A stretch of DNA of 64,000 nt from Anaerococcus murdochii (GTDB taxonomy: Bacteria > Bacillota > Clostridia > Tissierellales > Peptoniphilaceae): contig NZ_JAIPME010000002.1 in the NCBI RefSeq assembly GCF_019957155.1, positions 682,001 through 746,000 on the forward strand. Direction: 5' to 3'. This document shows, piece by piece, positions 26,563 through 35,058 of the stretch (position 1 is the first letter of the stretch; each line of letters begins with the position of its first letter). The position numbers were made by a program, and so were the translations under genes. A model generated the notes under the pieces. That model was given only the letters and a program-made list of their open reading frames with translations, had not been told where the DNA came from and ran no database searches.

Positions 26563-27384
26563 ATGGATAAACAAAATAATAGATTAACCAAAAAAGAACT
26601 TTGGTCACTATTTTGGAGATATCAATTTATGGTTGAGTCAGCAATGAGTTACGAAAAGATGCATGGAGCAGCATGGTCTTGGACATATATGAAATTGGGA
26701 GATAAGTACTACAAGGATAAACCAGAAGACTATACTAGATTATTGACTAGACACTCAGTTTTTTATAATACAGAACCTCAAACAGGTCAATTAGTAAATG
26801 GTATAGTTGCATCTTTAGAAGAACAAATAGGTATGGGTAATGAAGAGGTGGATGAGCAATTACCTGTAACAATTAAAGCTTCAATAATGGGACCTTTAGC
26901 GGGAATAGGTGATTCTGTTGTTCAAGGTATATTAATTCCTACTTTATTATCTATAGGTATGGGATTGGCTGCTGGTGGAAATCCGTTAGGACCTATATTT
27001 TATATAGTTTCTTATGGATTGATAATGGCTGCCATTACAACAATTTCTTTTAGAAGCGGTTATAAATTAGGTATAAGTGCTCTAGATATAATAACTGGCG
27101 ACAATGCACGAAATATTATGAAAGCACTAAATATACTAGGAGTGATAGTTGTTGGAGGTTTATCTGCATCAACAGTGTCTTTAAAAACTATCGTAAATAT
27201 ACCTATGGGTACTGAGATGAAACCACTACAAGATGTTTTAAATGGAGTATTCCCTGGAATATTACCACTAATAATGGTTTTATTATCATGGTATTTAATT
27301 TCTATTAAAAAGATGACAGCAACAAAAGTTATAATGATTTTGATAATAATTATATCAATAGGAACAGTTGTTGGTTTGTTCTAA
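26563..27384 (+). CDS. PTS mannose-family IID component
   Basis: 273 residues. A soluble N-terminal part (ELWSLFWRYQFMVESAMSYEKMHGAAWSWTYM) is followed by IMGPLAGIGDSVVQGILIPTLLSIG, the IID signature, and C-terminal helices. It is the last gene of PTS operon 1; a perfect terminator follows. Confidence 0.93.
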   Translation: MDKQNNRLTKKELWSLFWRYQFMVESAMSYEKMHGAAWSWTYMKLGDKYYKDKPEDYTRLLTRHSVFYNTEPQTGQLVNGIVASLEEQIGMGNEEVDEQLPVTIKASIMGPLAGIGDSVVQGILIPTLLSIGMGLAAGGNPLGPIFYIVSYGLIMAAITTISFRSGYKLGISALDIITGDNARNIMKALNILGVIVVGGLSASTVSLKTIVNIPMGTEMKPLQDVLNGVFPGILPLIMVLLSWYLISIKKMTATKVIMILIIIISIGTVVGLF

Positions 27385-27411
27385 TTTGTAAATAACTTAT
27401 TATATTTTATT

Positions 27412-27460
27412 AGATGGTAATATAACAGTATTGAATAAATTTATATTACCATCTTTTTAA
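27412..27460 (+). terminator. Terminator of PTS operon 1
   Basis: A 14-bp perfect stem (27412-27425 with 27441-27454) is followed by TTTTT. Confidence 0.88.
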
Positions 27461-27558
27461 TATTCTGAATATTTGAAATTTTTTTGTTTGTTATGCAAAT
27501 TGGTGAAATATTCCATTATAAATATATTAAGTCTTAATTTTAATATACAAAAAGTTAG

Positions 27559-27586
27559 TGATAATCATTATCTATTATTGTATAAT
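27559..27586. promoter_or_regulatory. Fur-like box and -10 of the DUF438 gene
   Basis: TGATAATCATTATC (27559-27572) is a near-perfect 7-1-7 Fur-type inverted repeat, and TATAAT follows at 27581-27586. No good -35 is visible, so the palindrome covers the -35 region. PerR or another Fur-family protein would bind a similar site. Confidence 0.55.
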
Positions 27587-27605
27587 AATTATAAGGAGTG
27601 ATAAT

Positions 27606-28925
27606 ATGAAAATAGATATAAATATGGTTATCTACGACCTAGTTAAAGATAATGATAAATTAAAGAAAGACCTTATAAGCCTTGGTTTTACAGGCCTTGG
27701 CAATCCTTTGATGCTTAATAGCCTGGGAAAGAAGATGACTCTTAAGCGTGGGGCCAAGATGATGGGGATTAAGGATTATGAAAAAAAACTAGCCGACCTT
27801 GGCTATGACTTGTACGATTCATCAGAAAATCCTGAAGTTTTGGAGAGAAAAAAATTAATTAAATCCTACCTTCAGAGATTATCATCTGGCGAAGATTTGG
27901 AAGATGTGAAGGCTGATTTTAAGGAAAATTTTGAGGGGGTTTCGTCTTCTGAAATCATGGACGCAGAAGAAGAACTCTTGGAATCTGGCATGGATAAGGA
28001 AGAAGTCAGAAAACTCTGCGATGTCCATTCTGCCTTATTCCATGGCGAAACCCACGAAGAGAAAAATCCTTCAGCCTACGAGGAAGGTTCATTTTTGGAT
28101 TATTTTGCTAAGGAAAATGATGAAATCAAAAAAATCCTAAAAAATACAAAACAATCCCTAGAAAATGGCAAAGACCTAGGAGAAGACATCTACAAGGTCT
28201 TTAACCATTATAGAAAAAAGGGTGACTTGATTTACCCAATCCTTAAGGCCAAATACAACAAACCAGGTCCATCAGATGTCATGTGGGCAGTTGATATTGA
28301 TATAGCAAATAATTTCAAAAAAGCTATGAAACTTAAGAAGAAAGACCTAGCTTTAGAGGCAATAAACAGGGCTGAAGAGATGACCTACAAGGAAGAAAAT
28401 ATTCTCTATCCTTTGGCATTAGAAACTATAAGCGATGAAGACTTTAATTTGCTTTATAAAGACCTTGCCGATTATGACCACAACCTTGTTTCCTATAAGA
28501 AAGCGGAAGATAAAAAAATAAATGACTACACAGATGGATATATAAATTTTGCCAAAGGAAAAATGAGGGTCGACCAATTAGAGGCCATGCTAGATACTTT
28601 GGAAATTGAAATAACCTATGTTGATGAAAACGACATTAGTTCTTATTACAACGACCACAAAGGCAAGAAGGTATTCAAAAGACCACAATCATCATTAGGC
28701 AGGGAAGTTTATTACTGCCACCCACCTCAGGTTGAGCCAATTGTAAGGAATTTAATAAAGGAATTTAAAAAAGGCAAAAAGGATAATTTCAAACTGGTAA
28801 AAAACATTAAAGGTATAGACTTTGCTATTTCCTACTATGCAGTAAGGGATAAGTACGGGGTATACAAGGGAGTCCTAGAAACAGTCCAAGACCTAAGTTT
28901 TTATAAAGAATATCTAAATAAATAA
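27606..28925 (+). CDS. DUF438/DUF1858 protein with hemerythrin-like and PAS-like parts
   Basis: 439 residues from MKIDINMVIYD, with AAGGAGTG upstream. Residues about 1-65 look like DUF1858 (MVIYDLVKDNDKLKKDLISLGF). The 65-155 segment fits DUF438, ending in DVHSALFHGETHEE. The middle resembles a hemerythrin HHE bundle (KVFNHYRKKGDLIYPILKAKY, EENILYPLALETI), and the C-terminal 120 residues resemble a PAS-like domain (KKVFKRPQSSLGREVYYCHPP). Such proteins are suspected NO/O2/iron sensors or repair factors; function is unproven. The Fur-like box supports an iron link. Confidence 0.8.
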   Translation: MKIDINMVIYDLVKDNDKLKKDLISLGFTGLGNPLMLNSLGKKMTLKRGAKMMGIKDYEKKLADLGYDLYDSSENPEVLERKKLIKSYLQRLSSGEDLEDVKADFKENFEGVSSSEIMDAEEELLESGMDKEEVRKLCDVHSALFHGETHEEKNPSAYEEGSFLDYFAKENDEIKKILKNTKQSLENGKDLGEDIYKVFNHYRKKGDLIYPILKAKYNKPGPSDVMWAVDIDIANNFKKAMKLKKKDLALEAINRAEEMTYKEENILYPLALETISDEDFNLLYKDLADYDHNLVSYKKAEDKKINDYTDGYINFAKGKMRVDQLEAMLDTLEIEITYVDENDISSYYNDHKGKKVFKRPQSSLGREVYYCHPPQVEPIVRNLIKEFKKGKKDNFKLVKNIKGIDFAISYYAVRDKYGVYKGVLETVQDLSFYKEYLNK

Positions 28926-28929
28926 GAAG

Positions 28930-28958
28930 AAACCGACTAGGATTTTAGTCGGTTTTTT
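28930..28958 (+). terminator. Terminator of the DUF438 gene
   Basis: AACCGACT/AGTCGGTT with an 8-nt loop is followed by T residues. Confidence 0.88.
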
Positions 28959-29034
28959 AAGTGCAAATTTATAATTTATGATATAATAATAACAAGACTA
29001 GAAATTAATGGAAAAAAACCAAGGGAGGAAATAT

Positions 29035-30093
29035 ATGATTTGTAAAAAATGCGGCCAAGAAAACAAAGACGGGGCCAAAGTTTGCGAGTCTTGCGGGGCA
29101 AGTCTTGTAGAAGAAGCTGACAATCAAAAGATAAAAATCTCTAAAGAAGAAAGTAGGAAGCGTACTGAAAGACAAAGGCAAAGATCAAAAGACAGGGATC
29201 TTATGACCTACGGCCTAATCCTAGGATCCGTAATGGCTTTTGCAGTTATTTTTATAGTCCTATCTTATTTCTTTAAGCTCGGAGCTCAAAGGGAAATGGC
29301 TAGTAATGATAAGCAAGAAACAGCTATAGAAGAAAATGTAGAACTTTACGAAAAGGCTATTACAACCAGCCAAGAAAAGATAAAGGCAAAAGACTACAAG
29401 AAAGCCATAGAAATATTAAAAGCCATCCCAGAAGAAGCTAGCGATTATCATAAGAAAGCCCAAGAAAAACTTGATGAAATTGAAAGCCTAGTTATAGAAG
29501 ACATCAAAAAGGCAGTCACAGATGAGGACTACAAGGAAGCAAGAAAACTTGCCAACACCTACACAGACCTATTGCCAGATTCTAAAACCTTAGCAGATGT
29601 TAAGGAAAAATTAAAAGACGAAAATGTAAGCCTAGCTGACCTTGGACTAGAAGAAGAAAAAACTGATAAAAAAGAAGAATCAGAAGAAAAGACAAGCAAA
29701 GATACAGAAGAAGATACTGATAAATCTAGTGACAAAGATGCAAAAACAGATAGCAAAGAAGACGCCAAGGAAGCCAGAGCCAACAGGAGAGAATTAGCAG
29801 AAAAATATGACCTTGAACAACTAAGGGCAACAAACTCCTACGGCCAAAACGGCAATCCAGCCTACACAGACATCTACAAGGAAGCAGACTTCCTAAACAA
29901 AGACCTAAAAATCGACGCCAACATGGGAGAAGTCAGAACCGAACCAAACCTAAACTCAGGAGTAGCAGGCTACGTCAACAACGGCGAGAAAGTCCACTGC
30001 GAAGAAGTAGTAAACGACGGCGGCAGATACTGGCTAAAAATAGAAAAGGGATGGATATCATCAAAACTAATAACAGGTGAATTTAGGGACTAA
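29035..30093 (+). CDS. Zinc-ribbon, single-pass membrane protein with C-terminal SH3-like domain
   Basis: 352 residues from MICKKCGQ, preceded by GGGAGG. A CxxC...CxxC zinc ribbon (3-21) is followed by a basic linker, one membrane helix (about 57-80), a helical TPR-like region (about 105-195), a Lys/Glu/Asp/Ser-rich low-complexity stretch (about 205-250), and an SH3b-like domain (about 297-352, GEVRTEPNLNSGVAGYVNNGEKV...WLKIEKGWISSKL). The topology puts the ribbon inside and SH3 outside, suggesting envelope sensing. The last 26 coding bases recur at 34692-34717. Confidence 0.75.
   Translation: MICKKCGQENKDGAKVCESCGASLVEEADNQKIKISKEESRKRTERQRQRSKDRDLMTYGLILGSVMAFAVIFIVLSYFFKLGAQREMASNDKQETAIEENVELYEKAITTSQEKIKAKDYKKAIEILKAIPEEASDYHKKAQEKLDEIESLVIEDIKKAVTDEDYKEARKLANTYTDLLPDSKTLADVKEKLKDENVSLADLGLEEEKTDKKEESEEKTSKDTEEDTDKSSDKDAKTDSKEDAKEARANRRELAEKYDLEQLRATNSYGQNGNPAYTDIYKEADFLNKDLKIDANMGEVRTEPNLNSGVAGYVNNGEKVHCEEVVNDGGRYWLKIEKGWISSKLITGEFRD
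30061..30086 (+). repeat. Left copy of the 26-bp direct repeat flanking PTS operon 2
   Basis: It lies in the 3' end of the SH3 gene and encodes SKLITGEFR. It is identical to 34692-34717. The surrounding bases stay similar after a small gap. Confidence 0.85.
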
Positions 30094-30096
30094 AAT

Positions 30097-30146
30097 AAAA
30101 GGTAATGTATTGATTAGATAAATCTATTCAAAGCATTACCTTTTTC
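30097..30146. terminator. Terminator of the SH3 gene, probably also for the facing gntR
   Basis: AAAAGGTAATG and CATTACCTTTT pair (30097-30107 with 30134-30144), with A and T tracts on both sides. Confidence 0.8.
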
Positions 30147-30224
30147 GTATATTTTTCTATCTAAAATTTGATTTTTAGAATAAATTTATTTGAATTATTA
30201 TGATACTAATTTATAGTTCAGAAA

Positions 30225-30965
30225 CTATTTATCATTTCTACTTTCAATACCAAATGTCTCTCCATTTGTCGTATATGTAAATTTATCACTTAAGTAAAAA
30301 GTTTCATTATATTCAAATGGATTACCATTTTGTGTATAACTGTAGTGGGAAACTTTTAAAAGAGCGGTTTCATCAGTATTTAACCATTTTTTTTGAGAAG
30401 AGTTAGCCAAGCACGCAGAAACTGTGTAATTCTTACATATTGGTCTTATGTTATACTTGTTTAATATGTAATCATAAAATGAATTGTTTAATTCGTTGAT
30501 ATCTATGTTTCTTACTATTTTTGGGGAAACAAAAGTTAAACTAATAGCCACAGGATTATTATTTGAAAATCTTAATCTTTTGAAAAATATTAAATTATCA
30601 TTTTCATTGAGGTTTAATCCCTCAAAAATAATAGGAAATTCATCATAATTACAATACCTAAATTCTAGTAATTTCGACGAAGGTATACTCCCACTACTAG
30701 AAATATCATTAGTAAAGCTGACAGAAGAACCGAATTTTTTATTTAGAGTTCTTCTCTTTACATATGTTCCACTACCTTGAATTTTATACACATAGTTATC
30801 TTTTTCAAGATCAATTAATGCTTTGTTAACTGTCATTCTAGAAACTCCGTATATATCAGCTAGTTCATTTTCGGTTGGAAGCTTATCGTCAACTTTATAT
30901 GTATTATTTAAAATTTTTTGTTTAATGTCATTTATAATCAGTTGGTATTTTGGTAAGTCACTCAT
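30225..30965 (-). CDS. GntR/HutC-family regulator of PTS operon 2
   Basis: 246 residues from MSDLPKYQL; GGAGG lies just upstream and overlaps an earlier in-frame ATG. The winged helix has LPTENELADIYGVSRMTVNKALIDLEKDNYVYKIQGSGTYVK, followed by a UTRA domain. It is transcribed away from the SIS-PTS operon, so both promoters sit in the 105-base gap. Repression with relief by a sugar phosphate is the usual mode. Confidence 0.9.
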   Translation of the reverse strand: MSDLPKYQLIINDIKQKILNNTYKVDDKLPTENELADIYGVSRMTVNKALIDLEKDNYVYKIQGSGTYVKRRTLNKKFGSSVSFTNDISSSGSIPSSKLLEFRYCNYDEFPIIFEGLNLNENDNLIFFKRLRFSNNNPVAISLTFVSPKIVRNIDINELNNSFYDYILNKYNIRPICKNYTVSACLANSSQKKWLNTDETALLKVSHYSYTQNGNPFEYNETFYLSDKFTYTTNGETFGIESRNDK

Positions 30966-31011
30966 TTTTTCCTCCATATTATATTATAATATAAAAAAAG
31001 GATAATAAAAG

Positions 31012-31040
31012 TTGTATATACAAATACAATATGGTATACT
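31012..31040 (+). promoter_or_regulatory. Promoter and operator of PTS operon 2
   Basis: TTGTAT and TATACT are 17 bases apart. The -35 is part of TTGTATATACAA (31012-31023), a perfect 12-bp palindrome, and its half-site TATATACAA recurs downstream of the -10 (about 31045-31053). Binding here would block both this promoter and the divergent gntR promoter. Confidence 0.7.
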
Positions 31041-31070
31041 TTAGATATATACAAATAAGAAGGAGGTTAT

Positions 31071-32069
31071 ATGGATTTAATAAATTGTATTGATAGGATT
31101 CCATACAGCTTAAATGAAATCGTTAAAATTTATGGAAATAATAAAGAAATATTTCATAATCAAGATGTAAGAGCGATTAATATTATTGGTTCAGGAACTT
31201 CACATACATCTGGAGAACTTGCAAAATATTTTCTCGAAGAGAATTCACATATAGAATGTAGGGTTGAATATCCACAATTATTTAAAAATAAAATTAAGAA
31301 AGATCATGTAAAAGAAGATGAAGTTTTTATATTTGTATCTCAAACTGGCCATACAAAAGTAGTATACGATTCGCTTAAAATAGTCAAAGACCTTGGCGGG
31401 AAAACAATTGCTATATCAGAGGATAAAGATTCACCGATAGCTAAAGAGGCAGATATATTTTATGATATGTTGACATTCAACGAAGAATTTGTTTTTAGAA
31501 CATTGGGATACACATGTACCGCATTAATTCTTTGTTTGATAGGTCTAAGATTAGGTGGAATTGATATTAGTCCTTATATTTATGATTTAGAATATGTTAT
31601 AAACAATCTTATAAATGTTAAAAACGTTGCCACTGATTGGTTTGAAAAAAATGGTGAAAAATTTGTAATGAGTGATGCGTTCTTATTTGTAGGCAGTGAA
31701 ATATTATATTTTGTAGCAAAAGAATTTGAAATAAAATTTATGGAAATGCTTCCTATAATGAGTAACTCATTCGAATTGGAAGAAAGTATTCACGGGCCAC
31801 AAAATTGTTTTAATAATAATATGTCTTTTTTTATATTGGACAAGAAAGAAAAAACAAAATCTAATTCCTTACAAGAATTTATAGAAAATGAAATAACGGA
31901 TAAAGTAGTAAATTTTGGAGATATAGGAGAAAAAGGTAAATATTTTTACTTTATTGAATATTCTTATTTAATGCAATATCTTGCCTATTTTTTTGCGAAA
32001 AAGAAAAACAGGAATCTTAATGAGAGACTAAACTCAAATATAGATAATTATATAAAAAAATTAATGTAA
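31071..32069 (+). CDS. SIS-domain sugar isomerase/deglycase (FrlB/GfrF-like)
   Basis: 332 residues with two SIS domains. The first has IIGSGTSHTS (38-47) and FVSQTGHTKVVYDSLKIVKDLGGKTIAIS; the second has FELEESIHGPQNCF, the glutamate/histidine segment of GlmS-like and FrlB-like enzymes. There is no glutaminase domain. In mannose-family PTS operons such proteins split fructoselysine- or glucoselysine-6-phosphate. Use of an Amadori-type substrate is inferred from this pattern. Start codon after AAGGAGG. Confidence 0.82.
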   Translation: MDLINCIDRIPYSLNEIVKIYGNNKEIFHNQDVRAINIIGSGTSHTSGELAKYFLEENSHIECRVEYPQLFKNKIKKDHVKEDEVFIFVSQTGHTKVVYDSLKIVKDLGGKTIAISEDKDSPIAKEADIFYDMLTFNEEFVFRTLGYTCTALILCLIGLRLGGIDISPYIYDLEYVINNLINVKNVATDWFEKNGEKFVMSDAFLFVGSEILYFVAKEFEIKFMEMLPIMSNSFELEESIHGPQNCFNNNMSFFILDKKEKTKSNSLQEFIENEITDKVVNFGDIGEKGKYFYFIEYSYLMQYLAYFFAKKKNRNLNERLNSNIDNYIKKLM

Positions 32070-32079
32070 AGGAGAAAAT

Positions 32080-32559
32080 ATGATTCAAGCAATTAGAATT
32101 GATGATAGATTACTTCACGGTCAGGTTGCCTATAGCTGGAAAGCCAAATTTAATTACCAGGCAATTGTGATAGCTGACGATGAAGTAGATAATGACGAAA
32201 TGAGAAAATCGATTATTAAAATGGCTGTTCCAAGTGGTGTAAAATTAGCAATTAAAAATATTAATAATGCAATAGAATTATTAAATAACCCTAAATTAAA
32301 AAGTGTTAATGTATTTGTAATTGTTTCGAATCCAAAATCCGCATTCGATATACTCAACGGAATAAACGAAAAAACTACATTAAATATAGGCGGAATGATG
32401 AAAAAAGATGGAACTAGAGAATTTAGTAAAGCTGTTTTCATGAGTGATGACGATATATCTTGGCTAGATAAAATATATGAATCAGGAATTGATATAGATG
32501 TTAGACAAACACCGAATGAATCTAATCAAGATTATAAAGCATTAAGGGATAAATTTTAG
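32080..32559 (+). CDS. PTS mannose-family IIB component (operon 2)
   Basis: 159 residues starting MIQAIRIDDRLLHGQVAYSWK, with phosphorylated His13. It lies between the SIS gene and IIC with 10-12-base gaps. AAAGGAGAA precedes the ATG. Confidence 0.92.
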   Translation: MIQAIRIDDRLLHGQVAYSWKAKFNYQAIVIADDEVDNDEMRKSIIKMAVPSGVKLAIKNINNAIELLNNPKLKSVNVFVIVSNPKSAFDILNGINEKTTLNIGGMMKKDGTREFSKAVFMSDDDISWLDKIYESGIDIDVRQTPNESNQDYKALRDKF

Positions 32560-32571
32560 AAGGAGGTATTT

Positions 32572-33366
32572 ATGAGAGAGGCTCTTATAGTTGGTGCAAT
32601 TTTATTTTGTTTATGGTTTTTGGAAAAAGCGTTAGGAACTCCAATGGTAATTAGACCTATTGTTGTTTCATCTTGTGTAGGACTTGGTTTAGGTGACCTA
32701 CATAATGGAGTGTTAATTGGAGCCACTTTGGAATTGATGTTTATGGGAGCTATACAGATAGGTGGTTCTGTTCCGCCAGATGTTTTAGCAGGAGCAGGTC
32801 TAGGAGCGGCATTTGCAATAATAACAAATAAAGGCCCTGAAGTTGCTTTAGCTTTAGCTTTACCAATATCGGTATTAGCTCAATCAATAAAAGTTGTAAT
32901 TTTTATTGTAAGAAGTCAGTTTATGAATGTGGCAATAAAATTTGCCGGAAATAATGAAATTGCTAAAATGAAAGCTCTCAACTGGTTTGGATTGGTATTA
33001 CAATCATCAATGTACTTTGCGGTTGCATTCTTAGCTATACTTTTTGGATCAAATGCAGTCGAGTCTTTTGTTAATTCAATTCCTGATATGATTATGTCAT
33101 CATTACAATTAGCAGGAGGATTACTACCAGCAGTTGGATTTGCTCTACTTTTACAACCTATGATAGATAAAAAGAATGTTCTATATTTTATACTAGGTTT
33201 CATAGCAGTAACATACTTAGAATTACCTATTATGGCGATAACAATATTTTCATTAGGAATTGCATATATAGTGGTATTTGAAAAGAATGATTCTAACAAT
33301 GAAGTTGTATTGAAAAATGAAGAAAAAACTCAAAGTGAATCTTGGGAGGAGTTATTCGATGAATAA
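32572..33366 (+). CDS. PTS mannose-family IIC component (operon 2)
   Basis: 264 residues of membrane helices with GDLHNGVLIGATLELMFMGAIQIGGSVPPDVLAGAGLGAAFAI, typical of EIIC-Man/Sor. The C-terminal tail is acidic. It overlaps IID by 8 bases. Confidence 0.92.
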   Translation: MREALIVGAILFCLWFLEKALGTPMVIRPIVVSSCVGLGLGDLHNGVLIGATLELMFMGAIQIGGSVPPDVLAGAGLGAAFAIITNKGPEVALALALPISVLAQSIKVVIFIVRSQFMNVAIKFAGNNEIAKMKALNWFGLVLQSSMYFAVAFLAILFGSNAVESFVNSIPDMIMSSLQLAGGLLPAVGFALLLQPMIDKKNVLYFILGFIAVTYLELPIMAITIFSLGIAYIVVFEKNDSNNEVVLKNEEKTQSESWEELFDE

Positions 33367-34162
33367 AATAGAAGAAAAAAAATTATTTAGAGACTTGTTT
33401 TTTAGTTCGTTTATCTTGGAAAATTCATATAACTACGAAAGACAACAAGCGTTAGGTTATGCTATTGGAATATGGCCAGCAATTAAGAGATTTTACAAAA
33501 CTAAAGAGCAACAATCAAAGGCGCTAACCAGACATATGGAAATATTTAATACAAACCCACATTTGGTATCCTTTATTTTAGGAACCAATGCTGCTTTGGA
33601 AAAACAAGCTTCAGAAGCAGAGGATTTTGATTATTCGATTATATCAAATATTAAAGTTGGTTTAATGGGACCTATAGCCGGAATAGGAGATTCATTTTTC
33701 TGGGGTACTCTCAGAATAATTGCTACAGGAGTAGGCCTTTCTCTTGCTCAACAAGGAAATGCTTTAGCTCCAATCGTGTTCTTACTATTATTTAATATTC
33801 CACATTTATTAGTTAGATATTTTGGATTAAAAGTAGGTTATAAATTTGGTACAAGCATAATATCAGATGTAAATAATTCTGGTTTAATTCAAAAAATTTC
33901 AAAAGCTGCTACTATAGTAGGTTTGGCGGTTATAGGTGCTATGACCTCATCTATGGTAAATTTAAACACAGCATTAAAATTTGATATTGGCTCAGAAACA
34001 TTTGAAATTCAACAATACTTAGATCAAATAATGCCAGGGTTACTACCATTAGGATATACCTTTTTAATGTTATATTTTTTAAAAAAGGGTAAAAGTTCTA
34101 CATTCTTGCTTCTTTTCACTATTATTTTTGCGATTCTAGGAAAAGTTATAGGTGTATTTTAA
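33359..34162 (+). CDS. PTS mannose-family IID component (operon 2)
   Basis: 267 residues from MNKIEEKKLF; GGGAGGAG lies upstream, within the IIC gene. GLMGPIAGIGDSFFWGTLRIIATGVGL is the IID signature. An ATG 42 bases earlier is in frame but deep inside IIC. Its stop overlaps the IIA ATG (TAATG). Confidence 0.92.
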   Translation: MNKIEEKKLFRDLFFSSFILENSYNYERQQALGYAIGIWPAIKRFYKTKEQQSKALTRHMEIFNTNPHLVSFILGTNAALEKQASEAEDFDYSIISNIKVGLMGPIAGIGDSFFWGTLRIIATGVGLSLAQQGNALAPIVFLLLFNIPHLLVRYFGLKVGYKFGTSIISDVNNSGLIQKISKAATIVGLAVIGAMTSSMVNLNTALKFDIGSETFEIQQYLDQIMPGLLPLGYTFLMLYFLKKGKSSTFLLLFTIIFAILGKVIGVF

Positions 34163-34536
34163 TGAGTGCAAATGTATTATTAGTGTCTCATGGTGAACTA
34201 GCTAAATCCATGTGTGAAAGTTTGAAGATGTTAGTTGGTGATGTAGGAAAATTTGAATATGTATGTTTAGATAACGATGGTGTAGATAAATTCAGAAATA
34301 GCTTTAGATTAAAAATAGATAATATTGATAATGATAAAGAAATCTATATATTATGCGACATCAAGGGAGGGACACCTTTTAATGAAGCATTCAAATATAA
34401 GTTAGAGAATAAGGCGGATTTCAGAATTCTTACAGGAATGAATATTCCTATGTTGTTAGATATATACTTTAATTTAGATAATCTAAATTCGGAACAAATA
34501 ATTTTAAATAGTAAAGAATCAATTGAAATAATATGA
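34162..34536 (+). CDS. PTS mannose-family IIA component (operon 2)
   Basis: 124 residues with phosphorylated His10 in LLVSHGELAKS and ILCDIKGGTPFNEAF. It is the last gene of the operon, whereas IIA comes before the other PTS subunits in operon 1, so the two operons are not recent copies of each other. Confidence 0.9.
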   Translation: MSANVLLVSHGELAKSMCESLKMLVGDVGKFEYVCLDNDGVDKFRNSFRLKIDNIDNDKEIYILCDIKGGTPFNEAFKYKLENKADFRILTGMNIPMLLDIYFNLDNLNSEQIILNSKESIEII

Positions 34537-34691
34537 TCATTTTTGTAACAACATGTGGCTATTTAAAATCATTTAACATTTAATAGAAGTTTTAGGATAA
34601 TCCAATCATTAAATTAATGTGTGATAAAATTAAAACATTTTGCGTAAGGCTGTTTTGATAAAATTACTAGAAATAAATTAATGAGGTATTT
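34537..34691. other. AT-rich gap after PTS operon 2
   Basis: No credible gene or clear terminator is seen between the IIA stop and the direct repeat. The next terminator lies beyond the repeat. Confidence 0.6.
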
Positions 34692-34717
34692 TCAAAACTA
34701 ATAACAGGTGAATTTAG
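34692..34717 (+). repeat. Right copy of the 26-bp direct repeat (orphan gene 3' end)
   Basis: Identical to the SH3 gene's 3' end at 30061-30086. Read in the same frame it encodes SKLITGEFR followed by a TAA and a terminator (34723-34748), with no gene in front. It looks like the original gene end left behind when 4.6 kb was inserted. Confidence 0.85.
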
Positions 34718-34721
34718 ATAA

Positions 34722-34751
34722 AACAAAAGCTCAGCTATATGGCTGGGCTTT
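34722..34751 (+). terminator. Terminator after the right repeat copy
   Basis: AAAGCTCAGC and GCTGGGCTTT pair around TATATG, followed by TTTTT. It now probably ends PTS operon 2. Confidence 0.75.
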
Positions 34752-34796
34752 TTGGATTAATTAGAATATTATAGTCATTATATTAGAATCTGGGAG

Positions 34797-34989
34797 TTGA
34801 AAAAATTATAAAAGTAGTATAGTAAAGTTATAAACAAATAAGGAGAATTATATAGAATGATTTTATAAGCAATATGGAAATTGATACTGATTGTGCTAAG
34901 GCTTTGCCTTGGTGTGTTTTGGTATGCCATATTGTGGATAAGATTATTCTTTTTAGGATAGGTCTGTTCACTAGGGACGGACTTTTTTT
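34797..34989 (+). promoter_or_regulatory. Attenuator leader of the ABC-F gene
   Basis: A weak promoter (TTGAAA at 34797, TATAGT at 34818, 15-base spacing) precedes AAGGAG (34840-34845) and a three-codon ORF, ATG ATT TTA TAA (34857-34868). A long hairpin follows (CAATATGG 34870-34877 with CCATATTG 34927-34934, containing ATAC/GTAT and AAGGC/GCCTT). It ends in a terminator, GTCTGTTC/GGACGGAC (34962-34982), plus seven T residues, 70 bases before the ABC-F start. Short ORF plus terminator is the known layout for drug-inducible ABC-F genes, where a stalled ribosome prevents termination. Confidence 0.7.
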
Positions 34990-35058
34990 GTGAAAATTTA
35001 TATAATTATAGGAAAATAGAATATTATTCATAAGTGGCATATCGTCCGAGGAGGATAT

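Noticed and set aside
22907..27605. Flanking direct repeats around PTS operon 1, as found for operon 2
   Set aside because: I compared the two gaps and saw only short AT-rich matches that chance can explain.
34828..35040. 70-codon minus-strand ORF in the ABC-F leader
   Set aside because: It is the complement of the attenuator hairpins and has no family resemblance.
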